DNA of 64,000 nt from Prostheceraeus crozeri (GCA_907163375.1 CAJQUW010004469.1:558001-622000), one strand, 5' to 3'. Positions 10,865-23,370 are shown, counted from the first letter of the stretch. The notes: generated by a model not told the origin, from the sequence alone. Numbers and translations are program-made.

Positions 10865-13369
10865 TCTTCTGAGTCATGAGCACTGGAAACTGCACCAATT
10901 ATTGCACTGTGTGCACAACACAGAGTTTGACCCCACACCTTTCCCACAGCATAACGTGAATGCATGTATGCTAACAATTTATGGCTGCATTAAAGTTGTC
11001 GTATTTCTAAACATCAGAGGGAATATAAGTCATGATGTTTTGACTATAGGGTTTACTCCCACTAATGGGATGTGTTTCTTTTTACTTAATCTTTGGTTGT
11101 CGAACAATTTAGAATTTGTTGTGTCAAATACTTTTTCACTGCTATGAGCATTGGAATTTTGTCTATTCTTATTTACATTGAGTTTGCTATCACATTTTCC
11201 GAATCATCAGTTGGATGTTAATTTTGAATTCTAGAAATAGACGAAGCAATTGAAATGCGGCTTACATAGCGTGAATTTTAAGACAGGCAGATAAATAGAA
11301 ATTAATATTTTCAGTCAGATGGAAAACAGCTGATTTAACCATCCATACAAATATTTAATCATTCAGTAAATGAACTTGAATTTAAAACGTTTAACTCTAT
11401 TTTCCTGTCATGTCCCAAACTCTTCATAGGAACGAGGCTAATTATGTGTAAAATTGATAATCATCATCCCAAGAATTCTTTACTTGAATGATTACCTGAG
11501 AAATAAAAATAGCGTAATACATAGCGTAAGTTTCACTAAGTTCAGACATAAAATATGTAGGCGGCATGAGTAATCGTGATGTAAAAGATGAGGTCAGAAA
11601 GGTTCTCTCTAATGTTGTCAATTTTCGGAAATCAGATAGTTGTGAATATCAGTACGGAAAGCAGATTACTTCGAATGCTTCTACAGGGAATCATTAGCAT
11701 AACTAAGTTGAAATATTACGTTAAATTTGTATTTTGTCGTGGCAATCACAAGAAGTGGAAGAATCAATTGAAATCTCTGATAATAGTCAGTGAAATAATC
11801 ATCTCTAAAAACAACATTTTAGAAAGCACTTGTTTTTCTTTTATTTATGACAAAATTGTTTTTTTCTGTTTCTAACTTCACTATAAAATGCTAGGCCGAA
11901 AAACTTTGTGGACGACAATGAGTACAGAAACTACCAAAGTCAAAGGTTTCGCCCACATACCGGTATGCCACTCAGTTTTAATGCCATCATGCATGTAAAT
12001 GATGTTGGCATTCTGAGTGGACAATTGAACACAATAGGGTCATTTCGTGAGGTCAATGACGACCAACTTTCTATCAAGAATAGTCAACGATTATTTGGCT
12101 TCGTGTAGAATACGTGGCCAGGCATCAGTTCTACAGTCGCAATGAAATAACGTGATAGCTTGTAGGCCAATGTTTCATTTACTTAATGAACGAGAAATAA
12201 CTGCTTTGTAATCTATTGCTAGATTAATATACAAACAGATTCTTTTCAATGGTCATTAAAACACCAAACCCTTATCAACACAGCCACTTTCTGCACAGTC
12301 ATGACTATATAATTTTTTGCAGTTGCACTCTTTCTCGCACCTAGAGCTAAAGTTGGCTTATCGCGAATGCAAAAAGCATAATAGAAAATCAGCACAATTT
12401 ATATTGAATCTACAGAAATTGGAAAGGTGAACTGATCTGATAAATCAATTTAAAAGGAACGAAATGCAGCTGAAAATTTCGAATACTTTTTATAGAAACA
12501 CGACAACCGACTCTCGCAAAAAAGCATCCATATAAAAACAGATTATAAGCAGATTTTATGCTCTGGAAGTATGAGACGTTAAATATCATTCACGACCCTC
12601 ATCTGACGTTTAGGAACTAATAATTAACTGATCGGAGTCATTGAGCACAAAACTGTCTCATTCCCCTATACGAAGAAGTCCTTTAAATATTGCATCGTTG
12701 TACATGAAAGCAGGGTTCATTGATATAAACGGCTACCGAATCGGCATACTAAAATATATCTGATACATATCCGTGCATCAAATTTTAGCCTTCTTGCTTC
12801 AAGAAATGATGATACGTACAAATATCACAACAAATATACCTACTCCACATTAAAGATGGATAGCTTCAGAAAGTACATTCATTTAACGTCAGTTTGCGAC
12901 ATGAATTAATTACCCTTTACTCTCGTGTAGGTCATCTTACAACGTGTTTTGTCGCATTCATGATAGCACGTCTCACTTTTAAGTCAGGATTTTCATTAAC
13001 TAAATAATCACCGGAAATTAATCTCTACAGGCTTCATCAAAAGAAATGCTTGATTTTGAAAACAGTCTCACAACTTGTTTAACTGTCACACAGCACCCAT
13101 TGGCAGAATTCAATGCTTCTTATCGTAATCCGCAAGTATACCAAAATAAATGTGAATTAGAAGTCGTCATATCTGTCCTTTAATAACACATTCATAAGCG
13201 ACAAAAATGTTCGGAACTGATGTGCGTTTGATGCACGCATTGATGTAACAGAATGCACAAGAAATTTTTCAGTAATATTGTTCTCGAATCGACATGCGTG
13301 CATAAAGCAGAAATAATTCTTTATTTTCTGATCAGAAAGTATTACCTACATAGATAATTGAAAACAAAC

Positions 13370-13671
13370 ATAGATACAAAGTTTTACTTAATGCTATCTG
13401 GTTAACTTTTTTATGCATGGAGACCACTTTATTGCCCATGGAGGATTACTTTATGATTCATGGAAAGACGTAGGAAAATATAAGTGTAACTATATTCTTC
13501 GTTCGGTTCTTCACTTATTCCGCAGAAATTGATAAAATCTTCCCATTGATTATCATATGATTTTGACGACTTTATTGGATTAACAGTTTGCATAATTTCC
13601 TCTGCTGTTGCCATCTTTAGTTCAGTACTCAATGAGAATGCAAATTGTTCAGATACAGATATTGTATTCAA
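13370..13671 (-). pseudogene. Possible Crypton-like tyrosine recombinase, N-terminal remnant
   Basis: The 80-codon minus-strand frame 13671-13429 contains TAEEIMQTVNPIKSSKS followed by SYDNQWEDFINFCG and EEPNEEYSYTYIFLRL. This pattern, a short helix, a 'SS..Y...W..F..F' segment, then 'p.ee....Yf..Lr', is what I recall for the N-terminal SAM-like region of Crypton-type tyrosine recombinases in many invertebrates. After the stop, another frame gives VVSMHKKVNQIALSK, which could continue the same helical region. No catalytic R..H..H..Y residues were found, so it would be a dead fragment. The match is from memory and moderate; it could be a chance frame. Confidence 0.38.
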
Positions 13672-14558
13672 AATTCAAATATTACTTAATTATTAGATCA
13701 TTCTATTTCATGCATACATGGAACTCTATGTATTTCTAGCATTTTTAGAAAATAAAACTACATAATGCGGTTTTCGTAAAGCTATTTATAACACTCGTCA
13801 ACTTTCTATGACTCTTTAATCATGATGATAGCTGATAAATCATTTTGATTGTTTTAAATCAGGTTTTTCATTTACTTATTCGAACTACAAACACCTTGCT
13901 TTGTTACTATAATTAGTCTATTTGCCTCTGATTTCAACTAAGTTAATGCACTTGACTTTTAATAATTTATCATTCTTTCTATACTTTTATTTTCATGCTC
14001 ACAATTCTCTTCACTATTCTACTTCTCTACCATTCATCCTTCACTGAGAGACACCCTAAATGCATAGGGTCGTCCCAAAAATCTAATTTTGTGGGTCATC
14101 CTTTACCCTTACAATTTGATTTAAAAAAAACATAGATATTGATGTCAATGCACTATCACATCCTTTAGACAGTAAATTCCCTTTCTATTATATCTGTTCA
14201 TTTTACATTAATTTTGCAAAGCTACCTTGTCATAAAATTGTTTGTCCTTCAATCTTCTCACCATAAGGTTTGTCTGATCGGTCATAACTCGGACAAGATT
14301 TGAATTGCTTTATTTCATGAGCTCTGACTGATGATGAAAGTCTAGTTTCCGATGAAGTTGTAATGCAATTCACACATTTTGAAGTGATACTGTGTTATGT
14401 AATAGTCCGTTCCATAAAAAGTGGATCATCCTAAAATTTGACTAATAAAACATAAGTATGATACAGAAAGCATTTTTCATGTTATTTCATGTCCCTAACA
14501 TATTTAAATGTCCTTATATAATCTGATAAGCTATGATACAGTAACGGTTCTTAAGAAG

Positions 14559-15554
14559 CTAATATTTTGTGGCCCTACCCTTATTGTCAATGACATCACC
14601 AATTCGTCTAGGCATTGATTCGATGATATCGTTGATTTTTGACTGATCTAACTTTCTCCACTCTCTTTTTAACAGTGACGTAAGTTGTGATACGCCATCT
14701 GTAGGTAGCAGTGAGCGACGAACGTTACGTTTTAGAATACTCCATACATTTTCTATGGGATTCAGATCAGGAGAACGAGCTGGCCAAGATAATGTCCTAA
14801 GCCCTAATTGAGACTTGCATAAGTTGACTCTACTACTCCTGTGACACGTAGCATTATCATCCATAAATAACCAAGTCGATGGATCACCAAGTTGATCTGT
14901 CATTTGGCCAATGTTCATTCGTAAAACATTCACATAGCGTTCAGAATTCATGGTTCCTTGCTGTATGTGAAGTTCAGAGCGGTCATTGGTCCAAATGACA
15001 GCCCAAATCAGTAGAGTCGCACCACCTTGTATCCGAGGACGATGTAAATGTCTCGGAATTTCCTGATCAGATTTTATCCATAATCTCAATCGACCATCAC
15101 TATCCTTCAGACGGACTGATGCCTCATCAGACCAGACAACCCGATCCCATTGATTTCGCCAGTCACAATGACTCATTGCCCATCTGAGACGTCTTTTTGT
15201 ATGCTGATCTGATAATTCGATCTGAGAGGGCCTCTTACAGCTCTTGAAATTCGACTCAATAAGTCTTCTACGAATAGTGGACTTAGAAATAGACGAGACT
15301 AGTGCAACCATCTCAGTTAACGAGAGACTTGGATCAACTTTAACAAATCTCAAAATTAGGCGGTCTCTACGTTTGGATGTTTTGCGTGGACGGCGAATGC
15401 CCTCTTTACGACAGAGTCGAAAATCATCATTATGCCATCGATGCACATTTGTGTAAGGGAAATTTAGTCGCTTGCTTGTAGCTCGCAAAGAAAACCCTAG
15501 TTCTACCAAGGCTGACACTTTGCCTTTTGTGAATGCGATCTCGTTATTGTTCAT
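14559..15554 (-). CDS. Tc1-like DD34E transposase, intact ORF
   Basis: An uninterrupted 331-codon frame from ATG at 15554 to the stop at 14559 is close to the usual 340 residues of Tc1 transposases. Residues 10-45 form a helix-turn-helix (GKVSALVELGFSL, then TSKRLNFPYTNV), and a second one lies around 75-100. The catalytic triad reads WSDEAS (D143), MDDNATCH (D233) and DLNPIENVW (E268), with 34 residues between the second D and E, the Tc1 signature. The enzyme would cut at inverted repeats and insert into TA dinucleotides. I could not identify matching terminal inverted repeats on both sides; only a weak gttccata similarity is seen near 14408 and 15648. The intact frame suggests a fairly recent insertion. 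It lies in the 29-kb intron, antisense to the host gene. Confidence 0.9.
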   Translation of the reverse strand: MNNNEIAFTKGKVSALVELGFSLRATSKRLNFPYTNVHRWHNDDFRLCRKEGIRRPRKTSKRRDRLILRFVKVDPSLSLTEMVALVSSISKSTIRRRLIESNFKSCKRPSQIELSDQHTKRRLRWAMSHCDWRNQWDRVVWSDEASVRLKDSDGRLRLWIKSDQEIPRHLHRPRIQGGATLLIWAVIWTNDRSELHIQQGTMNSERYVNVLRMNIGQMTDQLGDPSTWLFMDDNATCHRSSRVNLCKSQLGLRTLSWPARSPDLNPIENVWSILKRNVRRSLLPTDGVSQLTSLLKREWRKLDQSKINDIIESMPRRIGDVIDNKGRATKY

Positions 15555-16189
15555 TTGTGCTTTGTATTGTTTTCAACCGGTTAGAGATGGATTTCTAGCT
15601 GAAAGAATCAGGAGTGCTGCCAACACCACCGCAACGAAGTCAGGAAGCTATGGAACATGAAGTCCAGTTAATCACATGTAGCAGTTACATTATTGTTGAT
15701 GAATAATGGTGCTATACTGGCTCTGATTGACCGATTTTCTTTATTTTTGTTTTGCTTGATAGCTTTTGGCTTGTAGACCAACATATTACATAACAAAGGA
15801 AACAAATGTAATTTTATAAGAGTAAGGTATGATTTTGTGTAACATTGCTAAATGAAGATCAAATTATCTACTACTTTTTTATCTATAACAGGAAAACAAC
15901 TCAATATTCATGCTTGAAATTTCCAACAATGATATTAGTAAGCACAACTGACATATCTTCCAAATTTCAGAGAAATTCGTTCAAGTTTGGCGGAGTTAGA
16001 CAAAGTTGAAGTTAAGGCGATGTTTAAGGGTGATCCATTTTTTATGAAACAATCTGTACCTGCAATACTTTTCAAAAGACAACTTACTTTTAATACTAGA
16101 ATTGTGAGCATGTGTAATGTATCATGTTTAGAAAACCGGATACATGTATGAAGCCAGGGAAATGAGAATTTAACTGTCGGGAAACAACT

Positions 16190-16275
16190 GCGCGTCTTGG
16201 TGACTTTGAACAACCGAGCTCTGGCATTCTAAGATCAACGCTCTACCAACTGAGCTATCGACGGGCGACAGCAAG
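16190..16275 (-). repeat. tRNA-like sequence, probably a tRNA-derived SINE head
   Basis: The minus strand reads GATAGCTCAGTTGGTAGAGC, a perfect polymerase III A box with a pairing D-arm (GCTC/GAGC). About 30 bases later GGTTGTTCAAAGTC stands where the B box should be, but it is degenerate. The anticodon arm does not pair. This is therefore a decayed tRNA pseudogene or, more likely, the head of a tRNA-derived SINE, with an unidentified tail towards 16100. Confidence 0.45.
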
Positions 16276-19200
16276 ACATAAGTCCTCAATTGAACTCAAG
16301 AGTAAATTTGCTGAATCCATACTTCGACAAAATTTATCTTTGATATCAACAAGTTGACATCTTCTTAAATCAATTGATGAACGCTAAGATTCACTTTCTT
16401 GTCAACTTTTTATGATATCAAAGTCCTCAAAGTTCTACTGCTACAAGACTAGTCGAGTCCAGTATTATTTGTAAGACCGGAAAAGTTGTTTGGCTTTCAA
16501 ATCAGAGAGATCTTTTATTCAATTAAACTAAAAGCAGTTGCAGGTGTTTTGTCTTGGCCAACAGATGTCGCTTGATTGCATTTTGTCAGGACTCAGAATG
16601 CTCATCAACTTTCCTTTACGCCTCCCAAGAGAATAACCCTTCGTTCTGGCGTGAAATGACGAATACTTGAGATCGAGTTTATTGTAGCAAAAGGAATACA
16701 ACACTTCAACTGATTAAGGAAAATACTCGACGTCTAAGAAAATGAATCGAGATTATTGTAGAATAAGGAACTGCAACTTGTTGACATGATGATGAACTGT
16801 TTGTTTCAATCTAATTAGCTAACTGCACCTACTTGTACATGCATATGCTGCTCTTTTATTATCCATCCCTTTAATTCATTATTTTAATTTTATCTTTTTG
16901 AAAATCGTTTTTTGTTTTCTCTGGAAATAAACTTTTTGTAAACGATTTTCAGAGAGGTATGTCTATCTTCAATTAGTAAGCGCATTTATCAGTCCTAAGT
17001 AGCATGGAAATTAATTGGCTATTTGAAAGAAAAAAGTGAAATCGAGAATTGCGCATGCACACTTGAATCGCGGCCAGCTTCTTGCCATTTCGCAAGACAG
17101 TAAATAAATAGTTAGTTGAATTAAGTAGCAAAAATTGGAATTTTTGCAATTACCTGCAGCCTTTGAAGCAATTCAGTTAGCAATCCATGCGGTACATGCA
17201 CAACTGTACATGTAAGTTGACAGTCATTTCATGAATTGCTTCTGTGACATCAAGATACCTTTAAACAGTGTTTTCAAATTTTCATATTTAAGTTATCAAC
17301 ATCGTGAATGAAAGTCAAGAATTACTTCCAATAATCCTGTCAACTGTTGCTAGAATCGTTTTGCGGGAGATTTCACCTAATTCAAGTGAACTCATATGCA
17401 AGGACTACATAATGTCATTGAATTACGTCATCATTTTCATATTTCGTTATTTATTATAATAATGCAAAGTAAGCACTCGTCCTACAAGCAAAAGAAGTTG
17501 ATGCATTTATGAATTATGTATTTATACGAGCACTTTCTGTGCTTAATTCATTTGTAGTTTAATTTTACAGTAGTTATATCATATTAATTTCAGTGACTTT
17601 CATAATTCTTGTGCAAATATAGGCCTATTATACTTAACTAGCAGATTTTCTGTTTTGCAAATTTATATAGGAACTATGTCCGCGTCAATTTTACTCTGTG
17701 TAATTCGTCTGAGCCCACTAATTAGCGATTACACAGACTTCATTCTGTTGGTCTCCAAGGATTGATGTTCTCAGTGTCACTAAATGTTCTGTACATAGGA
17801 AGCGTTGCATGAGCAAAAGATAATCCCGAATGAATTTCTAAGTTTTGAAAACGGTCAAATTTCCTTCACACTTGTCAGGAATTTTAGTTTGCTTTGTCCT
17901 CATCTTGTATTCAATGATAATGTGTGGATTGCGCTCATCGGAATGAAACTACCGATTAATACTAATAATGGTTATGTTCTCTAAAGTATCAAGTAAATAA
18001 AGCAAATATGTTATAAATGACAGGTGCACAAACAATTATTTAGGCATTTCTGTTAAAACTCGGAAAACAATCTGCGTTTGTGAAAGCACTTCCAAATATG
18101 AAGATGAAGGCATAGATCAACGTTTTGGCTTTTAACCGAAACAACTCCACCGTTGGAATATCAAGATTAGCAATCATTTGTCGGATTCATTCAATGCTTG
18201 GAGCCAGAACACATGGAATTGCGTTGTAACTTCACTTAGCATCTCGTACTCGAAAGTGAATTTTACGAGACCTGAGTTTTTTTACAAAAAGGATCGCATT
18301 TTTATATGGATCTCAATTCTGACAAAAGTTAGGAAATTTTACAAAGGTTGACATTCTTTCGATCTACCGCACTCCAGTTTTCAAATGAAAGCTAGATCTC
18401 GAGTCGAAATGACGTCTCCTTTAGATTTTTATCGCAGTGTTGTTTATCACAATTACCAAGTTTGCAACAAAAGATTGGCCAACTTAGCTATCTAAAGGAG
18501 AGGATCTTAATTAATTATAAATTCATTTTCATGACTTCGACGGATGACTGACTCAACTGACGACATAACTGACCTAAGAATTAAGTTAGCTGTCTTCTTC
18601 CGTCAAAACGAAATACGCAATAAACAACACCCTTACAACTTCAGCGGAATTCGATCGCATGACAAATTATCCCACAGAAATCAAGAATTGTAATTGTCTG
18701 TTGAGGCTTTTAAATGCCGAATTATCTTCTAGTAAGAACGTTTTCACATATCCAGTCTGTCCCATAAGTTACAATGACTTTTGATTTACGTATTCAAACA
18801 ACAAAAAGATTAAATGCGCTGTGCTGTATTCCAAAAATGCATTGATGAAATTTATGATTGCTTTCATGTCTGACCATAATGAACCGAAGCTGATCAGACA
18901 GTTTTTCATTTTCGTCTAGCCACAGATCTACACCCCTCTGACAACAATCAATGTATGCATGTACGTCAACTCTGATTCAAATTTATTTATAATTTCTTTA
19001 ATCTGATGTAATCTCAGTAGTGAATTATACTTCTGATGAATTACTCACATGATTAACTTCGTGCTACTTTCGTGCTAGACGTAGGTGGTTGGATTTCGTG
19101 CTCATGTCGTGTTAATGCAGTGCAGTCGTGTTCATGCTTCAGTTTAAAACTCTCGTGACGTGCTGAGAGTAAATTTCCGACAACTTCAGACATTCAGTAG

Positions 19201-19612
19201 TTTACACGATGCTTCCAAATCTATCGACTCCAGTCGCTTCACCCAACTTTTCGCTCGTGCTTCTCGCCAAAGAAACTATTTTTTCACTGACAATCAGCGT
19301 TTTATATAGAACTGTAATTTACTTATTTTCTATTTACCTTACTTGAAATTCTATTTCTTTTATCTCGTGTCATGCCTACTACACGCCACTGATTTCTTTA
19401 CCGATTATTGATGGTAAGTCATAAGTCGCAAGTAATAAATGTTTATCCTGAAGTACAACAGAAAACGCAAATCAATGGCCACAGAGGCACTTACAAGTAA
19501 GCGTTGAGAACACATGTAACACAAAATGTGCATGCGCAAAGCTTGCGATCATATGCAAACACATGTGACATGCGAGTTACGACTTTGCAGAGTGATAACA
19601 CCATGATCAAAA

Positions 19613-19990
19613 TTCACTGGGTGGGAGCCTTCACAATGTAACAAATAAATGCAGATGCTTGCCATCTAATATAAAAATAAATGCAACACAATTATCTATG
19701 CAAAATGTACACTTTAATGACCATGCTCGCAATATAGACAGATTCACTGGTACTGATCAATGGAACTTTGCAAGCCTCTTCTTGATCTTCATTATGATAA
19801 GAGTCTTCACTATGGAGCAAAAGTATGTATGAAATTAGATATTTACCATCAAGTATAAAATACATGTCGCATAATTTTATACGAAGTTACATATTTACGG
19901 TCAGAGTATCAGCAAAATTCACTCAGATGAACAAATTTGAGTCTGTTCTTGAATTTCACGAAGGTTGGAGCTTCCACAATTGAATCATTC
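19613..19990. repeat. Diverged tandem repeat, about 170-bp period
   Basis: Related phrases recur in order: gagccttcacaatg (19625), gagtcttcactatgg (19801) and ggagcttccacaattg (19967), each preceded by a sequence starting attcact (19613, 19742, 19917). The units are well diverged, and the spacing is not exact. It is just upstream of the MITE at 20085. Confidence 0.35.
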
Positions 19991-20613
19991 AATGAAATCC
20001 ATATTTTGGTGACACGGAGGAAAAGCAATCTCAATCAGAAAAGAGATTCTCAAATCTCAATGCTTTTGAAATATGTATTCATCTCATAGAGTAGGGATAT
20101 ATAGGCAGAGTGTCGACTCAAAAAAGTATCTGTATACAGTGAAAATTTTTATATGAAAAGATTCAGTTTCTTGCGGAGATTACGATCCCGTGGTCCAAAA
20201 GATTATTTGAGCAGTTCTAAAAAAAGTCAAAATTTTGGCAATTTATATACTACCGAGATAACTCCTCTATGTAAGTAGTATGCAACCAGTTGGATATCAA
20301 AAGGAATTAATATTTGCCAATAATCATCCTAACTAGGCGGAAATTAAGCTGATTATCAAGGGAATTTCATGATCCGTTTTATAATGGAAGTCTTCATGAA
20401 AAAGTCGACATATTATTGTGCTTTCTTGGCTGAAATTTCATATTTCTATTTTATGAAAGCAATAGCAGGTCATCGAGTTGCCAATTTAAGAAATATTACC
20501 TCTCCAATGCTGTCATGACACGGACAATCTGTAAAACAATATCATTTCCTTCTGCTTTGCTATCATGATCAGTCAATTCCGTTGTAATTTCTTAAAAACT
20601 GCATAAATGTGTA

Positions 20614-22004
20614 CAGGGTGAGTCAGAAAAAACGAAATCTGATTATAAGGCGAAATAGTTATACTGTATTTCATTTAACTAAAAATTAATATCCATTTAA
20701 ATATTTATTGAAACTGTCTCAAAACATAAGCTGAAAATGTCTCAAAAGCACGCTAAAGAACTGACTCAAATTGAGCACCGTCCTGTTCAATACAAACCCT
20801 GCATCGGCGAACAAGCGAATCGTAAACTTTTTGGCATGCGTCGCGACTGAATACTGTAATCTCCTCACGAATATAGGCGGCCAACTCCGTCGTATTATTT
20901 GGACATCGCGCATAAACTGAGTCTCTTAAAGTGCCCCACAAGAAAAAATCGCAAGGACTGAGGTCCGGAGACCGTGGAGGCCATTCGATGGGTCCTCGTC
21001 TACCGATCCATCTGTTAGGTAGATTACTGTCGAGAATAGCGCGGGCAGCAGAACTGTAGTGCGGAGGAGCTCCATCTTGTTGATAAAATCGGTGTCTGTT
21101 TTCAGCCCGTTGAAAAAAAGGGATGACATGATCCTTTAGAATACCACAGTAGCGTTCACCGTTCATTGTTGTGCAGCTGATGTCGAAGCTCAACACTCCT
21201 GTGTTGTCCATCATGGCCCACAATGTCACTGATCTTCGATATTGAGGCTTTTCAATGAAGACGTGAGGATTGTTTGCACTCCAGTAGTGAATGTTGTGCT
21301 TATTGACGGATCCGTTAACATGAAAAACTGCTTCGTCCGAGAAAACTATAAGCAGATAAAAGTTCCGTTGGCGTTCAAGTCGTGAAGTTATCCACTGACA
21401 GAACTCAAGGCGTCTATCGTGGTCATCGTCAGACAGCTCTTGTACATGTGTCGCTTTGAACGGATGATATCCTTTTCGGTGTAGGCATCGAACAACACTT
21501 CGTTGAGATACACCAACTTCGCGACTTAGGCGGCGTGTTGAGATGCTTGGATCACTTTCCACAAGCGGTTTTATCGAAGTGAAAATATCGTCTCCGCTTG
21601 CAGATATTGGGCGACCGCTACCTTCCTCACGATGGTTAATGTCACCGTACACCAGGAATCTCTTCACCCAGCGATGAACCGTTGAAGGGACTGGTGCTTC
21701 TTCCTCAAATTCTTCGCGAAACTTGCGCCTCGCCTCAGCAACGTTTTCGAATGCGACTGCCTAAGCGACAAGTTTTGCTTTCCTTTCCATACCTTGAATG
21801 AAGTTCAAATGACTTAGACCAGATTTCTTGGATGGATCAACTATCAACTTCATGATTTGAATTTCAACTACGAATAATAAAAATACTGCCCAAGTGATAT
21901 AGAACGCGACCATAGATATAGAGCATCAATAGACGAAGAAAATCAATGGCATGAAGACTATTTTTCGACATAATTCAGATATCGTTTTTTTTTTACTCAC
22001 CCTG
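20614..22004 (-). mobile_element. rosa-type (DD41D) Tc1/mariner element, nearly complete, nested
   Basis: The 1391-bp element starts cagggtgagtcagaaaaaac and ends with the matching complement gttttttttttactcaccctg, so terminal inverted repeats of about 30 bp agree apart from a few changes. It is flanked by TA on both sides (20612-20613 and 22005-22006). It sits inside the family A MITE; the uninterrupted copy at 56455 shows the equivalent empty site near 57168. The transposase frame spans most of the element on the minus strand. Confidence 0.92.
20753..21853 (-). pseudogene. DD41D (rosa-like) mariner transposase with one premature stop
   Basis: From ATG at 21853 the frame reads 366 codons to the stop at 20753, broken only by TAG at 21763-21761 (codon 31). 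Downstream the protein is open. A helix-turn-helix lies around SISTRRLSREVGVSQRSVVR. The catalytic residues are in FSDEAVFH (D173 in full-length numbering), QQDGAPPHY (D260) and PDLSPCDFFLW (D302). There are 41 residues between the second and third aspartate, the mark of the DD41D group that includes rosa of Ceratitis. The enzyme would cut at the cagggtgagt repeats and insert at TA. A single nonsense mutation means the copy is probably inactive but young. The open part alone covers 21667-20753. Confidence 0.92.
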
Positions 22005-22929
22005 TATATCTCACATTTTGAAGCAATTCCGACTGTATCTCCTTTGAGTTCATTTAATAAAATCGAAAGTGTATACACATTGAGGATTTAATAAATGCGG
22101 AGTTACCACTCTACCTAACATACTTACTCTATGATTCATCCTCATACTAAGTTACGCATTCTATATTGCTATACATGACACCTGAGAGATTAATTGTCTG
22201 ATCAAAAATCGGTGAATCGGAGAATGTATGGCTTCCCACATACACAATATTCTTTACATAAAAAGTTCACTTGTTAAATGAATATTTTCATAATCATCCA
22301 CCGTAGAGTAGTGCAAAGTCATGTGTGTTTTTTAATCTCAATAGGTAAAGTATTCACAAAGATACATGAAATTCTGACTGGAAATCCCTTTATCGGTCGG
22401 ACAGATCAATATTCAGTTTCTTGATTATCCATACGGCTTTGCAATGATATTACTGCCATCATCGCATCATATTTGTCTCTATGCCTGGCGGTAGAGCAGA
22501 GCTTAGAGGTCTCAAGCTAGTTGGGTGTATTTCTGATGCAGTACAGATAGGAAACGGTACGAATCTTTTCATTTCCTAAACCAAACATAATCCCTGAAGC
22601 TGTATGTGCGTCCTTGTAGAAACTTTCTATGATCAGGATGCAGCTAGGGTACTTGCAGAAATATTATTTCTTTGATTTTCGCTCTTTGCCAGTTTCCCAA
22701 GGATTCTTCCTGTTTGTCTGAATGGAATATTCTCTCAGTTTCACGCCGGAATAACACTCCAATTCTGTTCATATTTCGTACACCACTGAAATGAAATTGC
22801 AACTGAGTCGTTTAATTTGCAACAAACGCACAGCTGTAATTTTTTCAGTTTTCTGATAGATCAACGATGCGAAAAGTAAATATATTCGTGTCGACACTTC
22901 CACTTCTTCTTTCTTCTTTTGCTTTTCGT

Positions 22930-23370
22930 TTGTAGTTGTTTACGGTCGAAGGAAGCCATGAGTTTGCATCTCGGCGGTTGTTACACAGGAAGAACAGGTA
23001 GCGTCGTAGCGATGCACCTGCAAGAGAGCCGTATTCATGTCCCACAGTGATTGACATCAATGCTCCCCCGAAGGCGAGGGCGCGGTTGAGGAGAACTTTC
23101 ACACGCAGCCATTTTGCCGATCATATACACTGATTTAGATTATAGACACTGGCGTCAATATACAGGCGTCGTAATAGAAGAGTTGTCGTCGTTGAGTCGA
23201 GACAGGTTGGGTGTCAACATAAACGAAGCTAATGGTCAAGATGTGTGACCGTCGGCCGGAAAGTCGCCTCTCGATGTCACATCAGCGCCGTTTATTCGGA
23301 AAATGGTTGTCAGATATCCATGGTTTTGTCATGTCGGCAAGTTAAGGGCATCAATTCGGAAGTATGGCGC
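22930..23370. other. CpG-rich block, possible promoter-like region
   Basis: This block holds many CG dinucleotides (for example gtcgtcgttgagtcg, gaccgtcggccgg, cagcgccg and atggcgcc) in a region that is otherwise AT-rich and CpG-poor. On the minus strand it contains an ATG at 23113 in a good initiation context (caaaATGG) that opens only 25 codons, and an 85-codon frame (23102-22845) without an ATG start. It could be a CpG-island promoter of an unseen transcript or a GC-richer repeat; neither is shown. Confidence 0.3.

Larger units (their letters stand above)
20085..22133 (+). mobile_element. hAT-like MITE, family A copy 1, interrupted by a rosa element
   Basis: Ends are catagagtagggatata on the left and tacttactctatg on the right, which form imperfect terminal inverted repeats. 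Flanks attcatct (20077-20084) and attcatcc (22134-22141) give an 8-bp duplication with one mismatch. Without the nested rosa insertion (20614-22004 plus TA) the element is about 656 bp. Compared with copies at 43940 and 56455 it lacks roughly 190 bp of the interior. It is non-coding and was probably moved by a hAT transposase in trans. Confidence 0.8.

Noticed and set aside
10833-11147. 104-codon open frame on the + strand
   Set aside because: It overlaps the start of the RTE-like remnant on the other strand and has no recognisable domain; likely chance.
22845-23102. 85-codon minus-strand frame in the CpG-rich block as a gene
   Set aside because: It lacks an ATG, the nearby ATG is in another frame with an early stop, and no domain is recognised.
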